A DNA stretch of 64,000 nt from Idiomarina xiamenensis 10-D-4 (GTDB lineage Bacteria; Pseudomonadota; Gammaproteobacteria; Enterobacterales; Alteromonadaceae), in the NCBI RefSeq assembly GCF_000299895.1, contig NZ_AMRG01000006.1, positions 62,001 to 126,000 of the forward strand. Direction: 5' to 3'. The position numbers and the translations under genes were made by a program. Below the pieces are notes generated by a model. That model was not told the DNA's origin. It did not search any database and saw only the letters and a list, made by a program, of their open reading frames with translations. This document shows, in pieces, positions 7,568 through 18,700 of the stretch; the stretch's first letter is position 1, and the number at the start of each line of letters is the position of its first letter.

Positions 7568-8113
7568 TTCATCTCCGTAGCTCTGAGAATATAACATTTG
7601 AATAATGTGCCAGAACGCTTTCTCGGCTTTTACTTCGGCAACGCATGGAGTCAGTACATTAAAGTAGCGAAGAATTATAACTAGAGAGGCTCTTTCCCTT
7701 GGAAAACAAACTGAGCATGCTCATGTTGTTTTTACGCTGTGCCTGATATCACTGGCTGCACTTTCTTATCTTATTGACTTTACAAGACTCAATTTGTGCC
7801 GACAAGCAAAAATACGCAAGATTTCCGACAAAACGCGCCAGGAATCTCACCACGCTTCAGCAATATCTGGCCAGATTAGATAATCCTTGAGAAAAAGCCA
7901 CTTGCGCTTGCGCATAGCTTTAAGTGTTTTGCTAGAAAGTGAAAATGCCAGTTCTGATTAAGTGCACCGAAAAAACGCCCAGACCTAAAGCTTTAAGCCC
8001 TTCATGCAAATCACTCGAAATAATTCCAATGCTTTGAGCCACCAATTATTGTAGGAAGACATAAGCCAAGAAAATTTGATTGTAACTGCATTCAACCGAT
8101 AACTTGTTGGTTG
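7568..8113. other. Long intergenic region between Hachiman and the cassettes
   Basis: About 546 bases with no reading frame I would accept on either strand and no clear attC site. A perfect 12-base palindrome TGAGCATGCTCA lies at 7712-7723. The stretch probably holds the promoter of the two-gene cassette operon and the end of the hamB transcript, but I cannot point to either with confidence. Confidence 0.4.
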
Positions 8114-10432
8114 CTAATAAATATATCTTTCCAAGATGGAACGCTGTTCATCATTAAGCTCGCTCAAATCATCAACAAAGATAATCCCGTTTTCGTCAAT
8201 ATGATGAACGTACTTGCTGATCCACTCTGTATCCTCTGGGTCAAAGCCATATTTTAACAGCCAAATTTCAACTTCATCGTTTGTACCGTAACGAATAAAG
8301 TTTTTAAATACCTTAGCTCGTTCATCTTGAGTTTTCTCGTAATAAATGGTCAAAGCCGCACATAGAGGATCTGCTAACGACAAGCTAATAACTTTATCTA
8401 AATAATCGTACGTATCATACACTAACAAGTCATAATCAAATTCTTTTACCGATGTACCACCTCCAAATAAAGGAAAAGCTCTGGCATCTATGTTTGGTAA
8501 ACTCTCTGCTCTAGCTGAGTATTTGATTTTTATTTTATTAAACTCAACGTTATACTCTTCTTGTGTAATCAGTTTTTTTCTCAATTTCCGCTGTAGAGCT
8601 CGCCTTTCGTCCCGATTTGTTAAATATGAATGCCTCAGTGATAAAGTTTCGCTAAAGGATTTTCCCTGAACTCTCCAAAGCAAAAGGGGGATTGATGCGC
8701 TTAAAATTGTCTGCTCAGCTTGAGTTAAAGACGTTCTTCTAAGGTGGGTGATATAAACGTTTTTAAGTTTATCTTTTATTTTCTTACGATCGTAATCCTC
8801 AATTTCATAATATTGGTGACCACCTATTGTCTTGTCGCCATCTATTAACTTATCCAATATAAATCGTAAATCAGCCTCTAAATTTGACTCTGTCAATCGC
8901 TGTACTTGGGAGTCAGTAAGGTGTAGATCATCATTAAACGTATCAGTTTTTATAGCCGTTACTAGGTCAGAGAAATCCTCTGGTATATTTTTCGAGTCAT
9001 CATCTAACTTCGATTCTTCCTTTAGTGTTGTGGGGGAATTAAATCTTTTAATGAAAGTTGACACATTCTTACTATTAATTATTGTATAACCATAATCAAA
9101 GTAGCCTTTCCGTAAGGTGGTTCTTCCTGCTCGGCCAATTAAATTTTTAAGTGTTAAATCTCGCATATTGTGAAAATTGTCTATCCACACGCAGTCAAAA
9201 GGCATGTTTATACCTTGCACCAAGGTGGCCGTTGCAAAACAAATCTTTGCATGCCCGTCACGAACGAATTGTTCAATCAAAAGTCTTGCTTTGAGCGGCA
9301 TAGAACCATGATGCACGACAACACCCCGCTCCATTAGGGTTAGGAAAGAGGATTGTTTTCCAAATTGCCCGTCTGACGCTCCAATGTATTTCTTTAATAG
9401 TTCGATTATTACCAGTGCATTATTGCTTTTTACGAATGGGCATAGCTCAATATATTCACCAAAACCCTCAATGTGACCTCCATTAAAAATTTTGCTCTTT
9501 GAAATGTAAATAAGAGCAGTGCCACCATTAATTAGTGTTTCTCGAACAACATCGGTTTCACATGCGACTATGTCTGACTCGAAGTTTGGCGAAAAGTAAT
9601 CGAGGGTTCCGTCTTCGTTCCTAGATAAATTGACTTTCCCAACATTACTTTGTTTAAAGTTTTTTGAATCCGAATCCTTGATAAAATTATGTTTTAACAA
9701 TTGAGCTTCTGGATTGGCAATAAAAGGATGCGCAAATACCTTCTTGGCATCAGGAAAGGATTTTTCTGTTCTTCTGACAAAAGCATCAAATGATATGCCT
9801 CTTATTGGCTCCTCAGAGATTTGGGCTTCATCAAATAAGAAAAGTCCAACATCAAATACATCAACGTATTTAAATAGCTCCACGCCTCGTTCAGGAGTTA
9901 TAATAAAAATCCGCCTTGCGGTGTGGTGTTGGTTTATGTTTTCAACAAACTGTAGGACTAAAACTTCTTTGCTTACTAGGTCAATCACTGAAGAATAAAA
10001 CTCGGCAATCAATGCACGAGACGGCACCACGATAACAATATCGAACTCTTCTTCTTGAATTAAATCTCGGAATAAGTGCGACTTACCCGTACTTGTAGGA
10101 GCTGAAAAAGAGTAAAATTGTTTCGAGGATATAGACTGAAAAGCGCTAGCCTGCATGGGAGTGTACTGCTTACCAAACTTGTCCTCAATCGTATCTCCCA
10201 AATTTTGGTAGATAGATTCAATGAGTGATTTAGGCTTATCCAGTTTATAAAACAAACCCATAACACTTAAAATTTTCGACTCGTATTCAGCGAAAATATC
10301 TGGATGAAAAATTTTTATTAAGCTCAGCTTTTCCAAAATGCCCAAATCAACTGGGCCATGTTCATGAAACTCCCTAATTGATAGCTCTAAGATTTTACGT
10401 ATGCCAACTCCTTGAATGATATTGTTAAGCAC
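8114..10432 (-). CDS. hamB: Hachiman defence helicase HamB
   Basis: A 772-residue superfamily 2 helicase. Visible motifs in order: a Q-motif-like YTPMQASAF (90-98), Walker A APTSTGKS (111-118), VVPSRAL (motif Ia, 135-141), ITPERG (178-183), DEAQ (201-204), VVHHGSMP (372-379), motif V ATATLVQGINMP (400-411) and motif VI GRAGRT (433-438). The C-terminal ~300 residues are helical and acidic, with no other domain recognised. It starts at GTG 10432, overlapping the end of the upstream gene by 8 bases, so the two are translationally coupled. In Hachiman, HamB is the DNA-sensing helicase that holds and releases the HamA nuclease; the assignment rests on this pairing and on the HamA features. Confidence 0.75.
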   Translation of the reverse strand: MLNNIIQGVGIRKILELSIREFHEHGPVDLGILEKLSLIKIFHPDIFAEYESKILSVMGLFYKLDKPKSLIESIYQNLGDTIEDKFGKQYTPMQASAFQSISSKQFYSFSAPTSTGKSHLFRDLIQEEEFDIVIVVPSRALIAEFYSSVIDLVSKEVLVLQFVENINQHHTARRIFIITPERGVELFKYVDVFDVGLFLFDEAQISEEPIRGISFDAFVRRTEKSFPDAKKVFAHPFIANPEAQLLKHNFIKDSDSKNFKQSNVGKVNLSRNEDGTLDYFSPNFESDIVACETDVVRETLINGGTALIYISKSKIFNGGHIEGFGEYIELCPFVKSNNALVIIELLKKYIGASDGQFGKQSSFLTLMERGVVVHHGSMPLKARLLIEQFVRDGHAKICFATATLVQGINMPFDCVWIDNFHNMRDLTLKNLIGRAGRTTLRKGYFDYGYTIINSKNVSTFIKRFNSPTTLKEESKLDDDSKNIPEDFSDLVTAIKTDTFNDDLHLTDSQVQRLTESNLEADLRFILDKLIDGDKTIGGHQYYEIEDYDRKKIKDKLKNVYITHLRRTSLTQAEQTILSASIPLLLWRVQGKSFSETLSLRHSYLTNRDERRALQRKLRKKLITQEEYNVEFNKIKIKYSARAESLPNIDARAFPLFGGGTSVKEFDYDLLVYDTYDYLDKVISLSLADPLCAALTIYYEKTQDERAKVFKNFIRYGTNDEVEIWLLKYGFDPEDTEWISKYVHHIDENGIIFVDDLSELNDEQRSILERYIY

Positions 10433-11099
10433 TTACCTTAACTCCTATCAAATATATCGCCTCATATTGCAATAATGTTTGTATATGCTTTGAACTAAGT
10501 GCATTGTCCATTATCTCAACTAAATCGTCCGAAGTGATGGAAAATGCAGCGCTATATGACTTAGATCCAGCAGCTGCATTTTGTATAGCGGCTTCCGTGA
10601 CAAACTTTCTTAGGTCTGGTAGTTCCTGAACGTCTTTTTTTTCGGCAATAAAATTATTGATCTGACTAAGAGCTCTGCCATAAGCGTTTTTCACACCACT
10701 ATATTTCGCCTCACCAAAAGCAATGAATGCCGCAGGAGATTCGGTATGAAAATCGAAGCCTGGATTACCTGAAATTTTCTCCTTAATGAATTCAGCTAAA
10801 GGTAGTCGAATGTGATCTAAGTGCACCTTTAGTGCAGTCTGAGCAGCATCAGAAACCATATACTCACCGAAGTCTTCCGAAATTTCCGATTCTACATTGC
10901 TCAATATCTCATTGGTGATCTTATCAATAGTTCTTCTAGAGCGTGCTTCATAACCCATTCGGTCAATTACATCGAGATCATCAAGCCAGCTAGTATCAAG
11001 GGCTACAGTCATCATCTCTTCCACACGCTGTTCTAGGTTAGATATTTCGATGGCTATCGAAAAAATTTTACCTTTAGCGGACGGGTCAAAATCTGACAT
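10425..11099 (-). CDS. hamA: Hachiman defence nuclease HamA (DUF1837)
   Basis: A 224-residue protein from ATG 11099; an upstream TTG at 11129 lacks a ribosome binding site. The centre carries a PD-(D/E)XK-like active site: Asp116 in GFDFHTE and Glu130/Lys132 in FGEAKY, followed by the helix GRALSQINNFI. This pattern and the size fit DUF1837/HamA, the nuclease effector that degrades DNA when HamB senses damaged or phage DNA. It lies immediately upstream of a helicase gene with an 8-base overlap, the standard hamA-hamB order. The assignment comes from motif and context; a related DUF1837 nuclease-helicase pair would look alike. Confidence 0.72.
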   Translation of the reverse strand: MSDFDPSAKGKIFSIAIEISNLEQRVEEMMTVALDTSWLDDLDVIDRMGYEARSRRTIDKITNEILSNVESEISEDFGEYMVSDAAQTALKVHLDHIRLPLAEFIKEKISGNPGFDFHTESPAAFIAFGEAKYSGVKNAYGRALSQINNFIAEKKDVQELPDLRKFVTEAAIQNAAAGSKSYSAAFSITSDDLVEIMDNALSSKHIQTLLQYEAIYLIGVKVSA

Positions 11100-11131
11100 T
11101 TTCGTCTCTGTAAAATGTAATAAGTTCAAAA

Positions 11132-11431
11132 TTACACCCCACCAGGAGAAGACGTGCTCACCAAACCTTCCAATTCCCCGGTAGGTTCTGATGATAATTT
11201 CTTGCGCTGTAATACGCTGGATGATTTTTCCGTTGTGCCGACTATGTCTTCACGAAGCTTATTCAGTTCGCGAACCTCATCTAACTCAAGCCCTAAGTAC
11301 TTTTCCTTCCAGGTACACAAAGTGCTTTCAGCTACGCCCATTTTAAGGGCATATCTGGCTACTGACAGTCTGACTTTACGCTGTAGAATTACGGAAACGG
11401 CCTGTTCGAAAGAAAAATGTTTTGATTTCAT
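11132..11431 (-). CDS. IS3-family OrfA-like helix-turn-helix protein (transposase remnant)
   Basis: A 99-residue protein whose first ~65 residues match IS3-type OrfA proteins: a KSKHFSFEQAV start, an HTH with GVAESTLCTWKEKYLGLELDEVRELNKLREDI, then a divergent serine-rich tail (LEGLVSTSSPGGV). There is no OrfB integrase, no frameshift site and no terminal repeats nearby. It sits 32 bases upstream of hamA, between the ligase and the defence genes. It may be the trace of an insertion sequence involved in building the island, or a transposase-derived DNA-binding protein kept as a regulator of hamAB. The second idea is speculation. Confidence 0.6.
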   Translation of the reverse strand: MKSKHFSFEQAVSVILQRKVRLSVARYALKMGVAESTLCTWKEKYLGLELDEVRELNKLREDIVGTTEKSSSVLQRKKLSSEPTGELEGLVSTSSPGGV

Positions 11432-11515
11432 GGCATGTCCCTCTTAAGGGCTTTATCATGCCCAAAGTCGCCGTCCTTGTGGGTTTTTATTGGATAACCG
11501 TCACTCAGAGTAACA

Positions 11516-13453
11516 TTATCCAATTAAATTAAGGTATTCTTGTTCAGTAAGCACTGTCACACCTTTATCATGCGCTGCGGTGATTTTTGTTTCACCAACT
11601 TTGTCACCTGCCACTAAGTATTTAGTTTTTCCAGTAACTGATTTAGCAACTTTAGCCCCGAGTGATTTTGCATGTTTCTCCATATCATCACGAGAACCTT
11701 GCTGCATGGAACCGGTAAAAACAACAACTGCTCCAGCAATAGGTGAATCTAAATCTTCTCTGTCAGACACCTTAGGTGTAATGCTTAGGTTAAAGCCAAG
11801 CTCGTAGACCTTAAAGAATTCTTCTTTGACGTTTGCTAGGCCTTCGACAATAGCCTCAGCACTCAGTTGTGCAAAACCATCAATTTTAACCATTTCCTCA
11901 ACCGATACATCGAAGAGCTCAACTATGGAATGATGCTGAAGCAGTTTTTCGCAATTACCGCCAGCAAGACGGCTCACTCCGAAAGCAGCAAGAAACCTCC
12001 AATCCTCAATTTCAATTTCTCTGCTTGCTTTAAGTTGATCTACGAGGTTCTGCGAGGTCTTATCCCCAAATCCGAACGTAACAAATTCATGTTTGGGTAT
12101 CTGGTAAATTTCATGGATATGCTTAATACCGTAATTGGTGATTCTTTTAACTACCTTAGGCCCAAAACCATCTACGTTACCTAAAGTCTTAAAAAAATGA
12201 ATCAAAGTATTTTCTGTTTGAGCAGGGCAATCCGATTTATTTGGACAAATCAGATGGTCACCTTCCCAAATAAGATGGGCATTGCAACTAGGGCAACTCT
12301 GAGGCAACTCAGGCTCGGCACGTTTTATAACCGCTTCAATTTTTGGAATGACCAAACCACTTCTAACTAGCTTAATGACTGCGCCAGGCCCTACTCCGTT
12401 TGTCTTCACCATCATATAATGATGAACCGTCGCTCTACTTAAAGTAGCTCCACTAAGTTTAGTCGGGAGTAATTCGGCAACAGGTGTAACTCGTCCTGTT
12501 CTCGAAGTTTGAGGAACGACTTTTAATACTTCCACCTCTGCTGATTCAGTATTCACTTTAAATGCGATTTGCCACCTATGGAACTTTCTCGTAGCACCCA
12601 TGTACTCTTTGAGCAGCGAATTCGTTGACTCCAAAATTAATCCATCGATATCAAAATCAACTGCATTCCAGATTTTTTCAAAAATACTCTCGAAGTCTGA
12701 CAATAACTTATCAATACTACCTACCCACTTGGTTAATTCAGAAAATGGGTAGAAAACACAAGCACCATCATCAATTGCCTTTTGAACATCTTCATCGACT
12801 TTCTTTTCAGAAATAATCGCTGCCTGGATATTTCGAGAGTTCTCGAACTTGCCACTCAACACTTTGTCGAAATAACTCTTTTTGATTACGATTTCGCCAG
12901 GGCCTAAACCTCTTCCTGCATTATTTGCAACTTTTAATCCTCGCTTAAATGCACGAGTAATATCTTGACCTCTTGTTCCATCCCCACGGGTATAAAGTCT
13001 TGTGCCATCATCATATGCAGCATAACCATCCAGCTTTGGGGTAACCTTTATTTCTATTGACTCTTGGTCAAAATCGATTTCCGAAGCAGCCTTCTTAATT
13101 CTTTCAGTCCATTTTTTGATTTCTTCGAAAGAATAAGCCTTATCAGTCGACAGCATTTTCTTCGGTAAGGGAACTGTCTTGCTGTCTATTAAAACTTCGG
13201 GTTCTACATTTGATAGGAATGGGTTGTCAGGATCTAAAGTTTTGAAATCATCCAAATAATCGTCGTAAACCTTGTCTTCAATAATAGGATGACCAGATCT
13301 GTAAAGAGCGTTAGCGACTTTAAGCAGTGTTTCCAACTGTTCAACGCTAGGATGGTTGATAGAGAAGAGCTTCTCTATGTCAGATAAATCTGAGTTAAGT
13401 TCCAGTTTCTCAATAATGGCGATTTGGTTATCGTTAAATTTATAATTAGACAT
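11516..13453 (-). CDS. Divergent NAD+-dependent DNA ligase carried by the island
   Basis: A complete 645-residue LigA-type ligase that seals nicks using NAD+. Domain order: Ia domain (about 30-80, with YRSGHPIIEDKVYDDY for NMN binding), adenylation domain with active-site Lys140 in TPKLDGYA and TRGDGTRGQDIT after it, OB fold with RTGRVTPVAEL, a four-cysteine zinc finger (CPSC...CPNKSDC), HhH region, and a C-terminal BRCT domain (about 565-645, VVFTGSMQQGSRDD). It is far from the host enzyme in sequence and AT-rich in composition. The ATG lies 11 bases after the stop of the truncated host ligA. AGGTG overlaps that stop at a good distance, so it is probably read from the ligA promoter. It most likely provides the cell's essential ligase. 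Confidence 0.9.
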   Translation of the reverse strand: MSNYKFNDNQIAIIEKLELNSDLSDIEKLFSINHPSVEQLETLLKVANALYRSGHPIIEDKVYDDYLDDFKTLDPDNPFLSNVEPEVLIDSKTVPLPKKMLSTDKAYSFEEIKKWTERIKKAASEIDFDQESIEIKVTPKLDGYAAYDDGTRLYTRGDGTRGQDITRAFKRGLKVANNAGRGLGPGEIVIKKSYFDKVLSGKFENSRNIQAAIISEKKVDEDVQKAIDDGACVFYPFSELTKWVGSIDKLLSDFESIFEKIWNAVDFDIDGLILESTNSLLKEYMGATRKFHRWQIAFKVNTESAEVEVLKVVPQTSRTGRVTPVAELLPTKLSGATLSRATVHHYMMVKTNGVGPGAVIKLVRSGLVIPKIEAVIKRAEPELPQSCPSCNAHLIWEGDHLICPNKSDCPAQTENTLIHFFKTLGNVDGFGPKVVKRITNYGIKHIHEIYQIPKHEFVTFGFGDKTSQNLVDQLKASREIEIEDWRFLAAFGVSRLAGGNCEKLLQHHSIVELFDVSVEEMVKIDGFAQLSAEAIVEGLANVKEEFFKVYELGFNLSITPKVSDREDLDSPIAGAVVVFTGSMQQGSRDDMEKHAKSLGAKVAKSVTGKTKYLVAGDKVGETKITAAHDKGVTVLTEQEYLNLIG

Positions 13454-13464
13454 TACTGCTACAC

Positions 13465-14700
<1,236 letters not shown>

Positions 14701-14768
14701 TCAGGTGAATCGATAAAGTTAATCGGCCGCAGGTCAGCGGCCGTAAATGGGTGCCCGTCACCGCAGCG

Positions 14769-15704
14769 CTATTGGCGCAGCAATTGTTGCCGTTCAAACT
14801 CACGAATACGCTGGTGAGTGTGTTGCACCGCTTGTCGTGTCAGCGGGTTACGATGCCCGTCGAGCACTTGCCCTTTGACAAAGGCTGCAGCGAGCTTTAA
14901 TGCCGCATTGTGCATCATATTGAATGCCTGAATGGCATCATACTTGAGTGGTAAGGTCATAAATAATACCACTCCCTCGCTACCAAAGTTTTCCATGTTA
15001 TCGAGGTCAAAGGTACCTGGATTGAACATGTTAGCCATACTAAATAACACCGCACCGGTGCCAGCGCTGCTGGCGTGGCGATGGAAAATGTCCATCTCAC
15101 CATACTTTAAGCCTAACTCAGTCACCATTTGCAGCAACACCGCACCTTCAATTTTGCCCACCACGTGTAAGGCAATGACATCCTGAGGTTCAGCATTAAC
15201 GCTAGCCTCATCGTCGCTATTGCTCGCCGGTTCATCAATTTCATCTAGCGCCAGCGACTCTTGTGCTGGAGGATAAGGTTTAGCGGTCTTAGTATGACTC
15301 GCAGGCGCTGCTTTTGCCGTCTCTTTGGCCGGCGTCGATGGCGCTACTACCGGTTTGTCTTCAGCCGACAAACTCATGCCCAACTGCGCATCGGCGGCAA
15401 TCGGATCGTCGCGCTGCGCGCGTAATGCCGGCGCCGCTTGATTAGCCTCGAGTTGCTCATCATCACTAGCCGAGGGCTCTACAAAACGCTTTGCCGTTGA
15501 CTGTTGGCGCTTAACAACTCGCACTTCGCCGATACCATCTTCATCAAAGCCACCGGCTTGACGCTGTTGCCGCTTTCTTGCTAGCTCTGCCGCATTCGCC
15601 TTTTCATTGGCGTCGTTGCGACGAATGCGCCATAAGCCATGAGCTGTTATCGCCAAGATAGCGACGACACTTAAAATTGTTAGCGAAATCTGTAGCGTAT
15701 TCAT
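14769..15704 (-). CDS. zipA: Cell division protein ZipA
   Basis: Inner-membrane anchor of the FtsZ ring. An N-terminal transmembrane helix (about residues 5-25) is followed by a basic cluster, a long Ala/Pro/Glu-rich linker (about 45-175), and the C-terminal FtsZ-binding ZipA domain (about 176-311), recognisable by ALHVVGKIEGAVLLQMV, EMDIFHRH and LFMTLPL. The length of 311 is typical. It lies between smc and ligA on the same strand, the conserved order in smc-bearing gammaproteobacteria, 89 bases upstream of ligA. Confidence 0.93.
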   Translation of the reverse strand: MNTLQISLTILSVVAILAITAHGLWRIRRNDANEKANAAELARKRQQRQAGGFDEDGIGEVRVVKRQQSTAKRFVEPSASDDEQLEANQAAPALRAQRDDPIAADAQLGMSLSAEDKPVVAPSTPAKETAKAAPASHTKTAKPYPPAQESLALDEIDEPASNSDDEASVNAEPQDVIALHVVGKIEGAVLLQMVTELGLKYGEMDIFHRHASSAGTGAVLFSMANMFNPGTFDLDNMENFGSEGVVLFMTLPLKYDAIQAFNMMHNAALKLAAAFVKGQVLDGHRNPLTRQAVQHTHQRIREFERQQLLRQ

Positions 15705-15738
15705 GCGTGGTATCTTGCCCTTTCCCGTGGCTGTTTGA

Positions 15739-18700
15739 TTAACTATCGGTCATCGCGACCGCGGCTTCAATATCGACGGCGACCAGTCGCGATACACCGG
15801 CTTCCTGCATCGTCACACCGGCTAAGTGCGACGACATTTCCATGGCCACTTTATTGTGACTGATATAAATAAATTGCACGGTTTCCGACATTTCTTGTAC
15901 TAAACGACAAAAGCGCCCAACGTTAGCATCATCCAATGGCGCATCCACCTCGTCCAGCAAACAAAACGGCGCTGGATTCAAACGGAAGATCGCGAATACC
16001 AATGATAAAGCGGTCAACGCTTTTTCTCCACCCGAGAGTAGATGAATCGTGCTATTTTTCTTGCCCGGCGGCCTAGCCATTATCGCTACCCCGGTTTCCA
16101 GCAGATCATCGTCGGTCAAGGCCAGGCTGGCACTACCGCCGCCAAACACCTTTGGAAACAGGCGTTGTAAGTCACTATTAATGGCTTCGTAGGTTTCTTT
16201 GAAGCGTTGTCGCGTTTCCCGATCAATTTTACGAATCGCCGCGCTAAGTGTCTCTAATGCCGAGCTCAAATCTTGGTGTTGTTGGTCTAAATAGCCTTTG
16301 CGTTCAGCTTGGCTATCGGCTTCTTCAATCGCCGCCAAGTTAATCGCTCCTAACCGTTGCACCGCACGAGCAATATCATCCAGTTGCCGTTGCCAGCGCT
16401 GTTCGTCATGATCGTCGGGTAAGCTTTCGAGTAGCGGACGCAAGCGTTGGTTCATTTCTTCTATCGCATCGACAAAGCTGCGCGAACGTTCTTGCACCGC
16501 AGTCAGTTCAAGTTTCACGCTCTCAAGCTGCGCCCGTTGTTTTTCAATGCGCTGAATAATGCCCTGCTGACCCGCCTCAATTTCGCTGATTTCTTGGTTG
16601 ATTGCAGCTAATTGCTGTGTCAGCTGTTGCTTTTGCTCGGCCAATTGTTGGTGATCATCCAACAATTGTTCGAGTTGCATTTGTTGTTCGGCAAGACTAT
16701 CAGCCTGCTGCGGCGACTCGCTCAGTTGCTCTAGCTGGCGTTGACTGTCTTGCAGTAGCTCGGCGCTGCGCGCGTGTAGTTTTTGCGCTTGTTGATAATC
16801 CGCTTGCTGTTGCTGCTGTTGTAACTGCAACTGATGCAACTGTTGCTGTCGCTGCTGCATTTGCTCGGTCAATTGCCGTAAACGCTGCGCCAAGCTTTCA
16901 CCCTCGGCGGCTTGTGTCGCTTGTTGCTGCGGTATTTCGCTGGCGATAAGCTCGTCATACTGAGCTTGTAGCAATAACGCTTGCTCGGCTTGTTGTTCGG
17001 CCTCGCTTGTCGCAGCTTGCTGTTGCGCTTGTTGTTGCTCTAGACGCTGCGTTAATTCTGCCAATTGCTGCTGTTGATGACGTTCACGCTCGGCCACCGC
17101 GACTTGCTGTTGCTGCAAAGCCTGCAATTGCTGCTGTTCGCTGACGAGTTGCTGCTGTTGTTGCTCCAGCGTTGTCTGACGTTGCTTGATTTGTGCAGCA
17201 AGACTATCCAGCGCGGCGCTTAATTGCTGTAAATCATGCTCAACATCGGTTAACTCTTGCCGATAGGCTAGTTCGCTGGAGCCCTGCTCGACTTGCGCCG
17301 CGACATAACCCTGTTGATAAAAGTAATCGCCGTTCAACGCCAACCAGTTGTGATCATTCGCGCTAGGCGCTTGCTGACAACAGCGCACCTGCTGTAACCA
17401 GCGCCACTGCCTTAGCGGGCCTTGCAACAAGGCCGCTACACTATCGTCAGCAATATCGTCAGCAATTTCCTCAGCAGCCGCTTCGGCATCCAGCAACACT
17501 AACTTGGCACCGACCACGCTTGGCCAAGTATCAGGTTGACGTCGCATAACCTGCGCATTAAGCCAAGGGCGCAATAAGTTTTCTAAAGCTAATTGCCAGT
17601 GTTGCTGCTGGCCCGGCTGCCACTGCAATAAATCGGCGACGCTCCCCAAACAGTGCTCTTGCTGCGTCGCCAACCACTGTTGGAAATCGCTGTGATCTTG
17701 CTCGCGACGTCGCTCTGCTAATAGCCGCTGTAGCGACTGCTGCTGGCCGAGTAACTGTTGCTGCTGGCCTTGTTGTTGGCGTAATTGTTGCTCGTCGGCC
17801 TGTTGCTGCGCCTGAAGCTGCTGCAGCTGCTGCTGGCATTCGCTAACTGCCGACTGTTGTTGCGCCAACTGTTGTTGGTCAGCTTGATCGGCTTGTTGCT
17901 GTAATTGTTGCTGCAGTTGCTCGATACGTTGTTGCAACGGTTGCTGTTGTTGCTGTAACTGTTGCGCAGTTTGCGAGGCCCGTTGGCGCGCCTGTTCGGC
18001 GTGCTCAGCTTGTAACTGTATACGCTGTAACTGCTGTTGCTGTTGCGCTTGTTGCTGTTGTTGTTGCTGATATTGCTGCTGCCACTGTTGATAAGCATCG
18101 GCCGCGTCTTGTTGCGCCAGTTGCAGTTGCTCTAACTGCTGTTCAGCTTGGCTTAAGTCCGGTAGCGACTGCTGTATGGCGGCTTGTTGCTGCTGGCACT
18201 GTTGCCGTTCATCATCAAGTTGTTGCTGCAACGCATCAATGCGCTGTTGCAGTCGCCGTTGTTGCTCGCTCTGTTGTTGCCGCTGTTGTCGTTGGTGCTG
18301 AATTTGCTGCTCCAAACGACTGCTTTGGGTGCCACATTCGTAATATTGCTGCTGCACACGATCTAACTGCGCGCTTAGCTCACCGGCTTGCACACGTAAG
18401 CTGGTGGTATCGCGTTCACCACTGCGCTGTTCGGCAATTAACGCATCCAACGCGGTTTGCTGCTGTTGCTGCTGAAGACGTAATTGCTCAACCAGCTGTT
18501 CGTTGGCGAGCCAACGGATGGCATGCAACTCGGCTTTAAGCCGGCGCTCATCACTTTTGAGGGCTTTATAGCGGCGTGCGGCGGCGGCTTGACGTTGCAA
18601 CTTGTCGAGTTGCTTACCGAGCTCATCGCGCACATCGGTCAGCCGTTCCAGGTTATCGCGCGTGTGCAACATGCGATTTTCGGTTTCACGGCGACGCTCT

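Noticed and set aside
11132-11431. A complete IS3 element
   Set aside because: Only an OrfA-like part is present; no OrfB with DDE residues and no terminal inverted repeats within the surrounding kilobase.
11516-13453. The island ligase as LigB or as an ATP-dependent ligase
   Set aside because: LigB lacks the zinc finger/BRCT combination seen here, and ATP-dependent ligases lack the Ia, zinc-finger and BRCT plan; this is a LigA-type enzyme.
16600-18500. Dense short repeats resembling a repeat array
   Set aside because: These are glutamine codon tracts within smc, with no regular spacing or unique spacers; not a CRISPR array. No CRISPR or cas gene is seen anywhere in the window.
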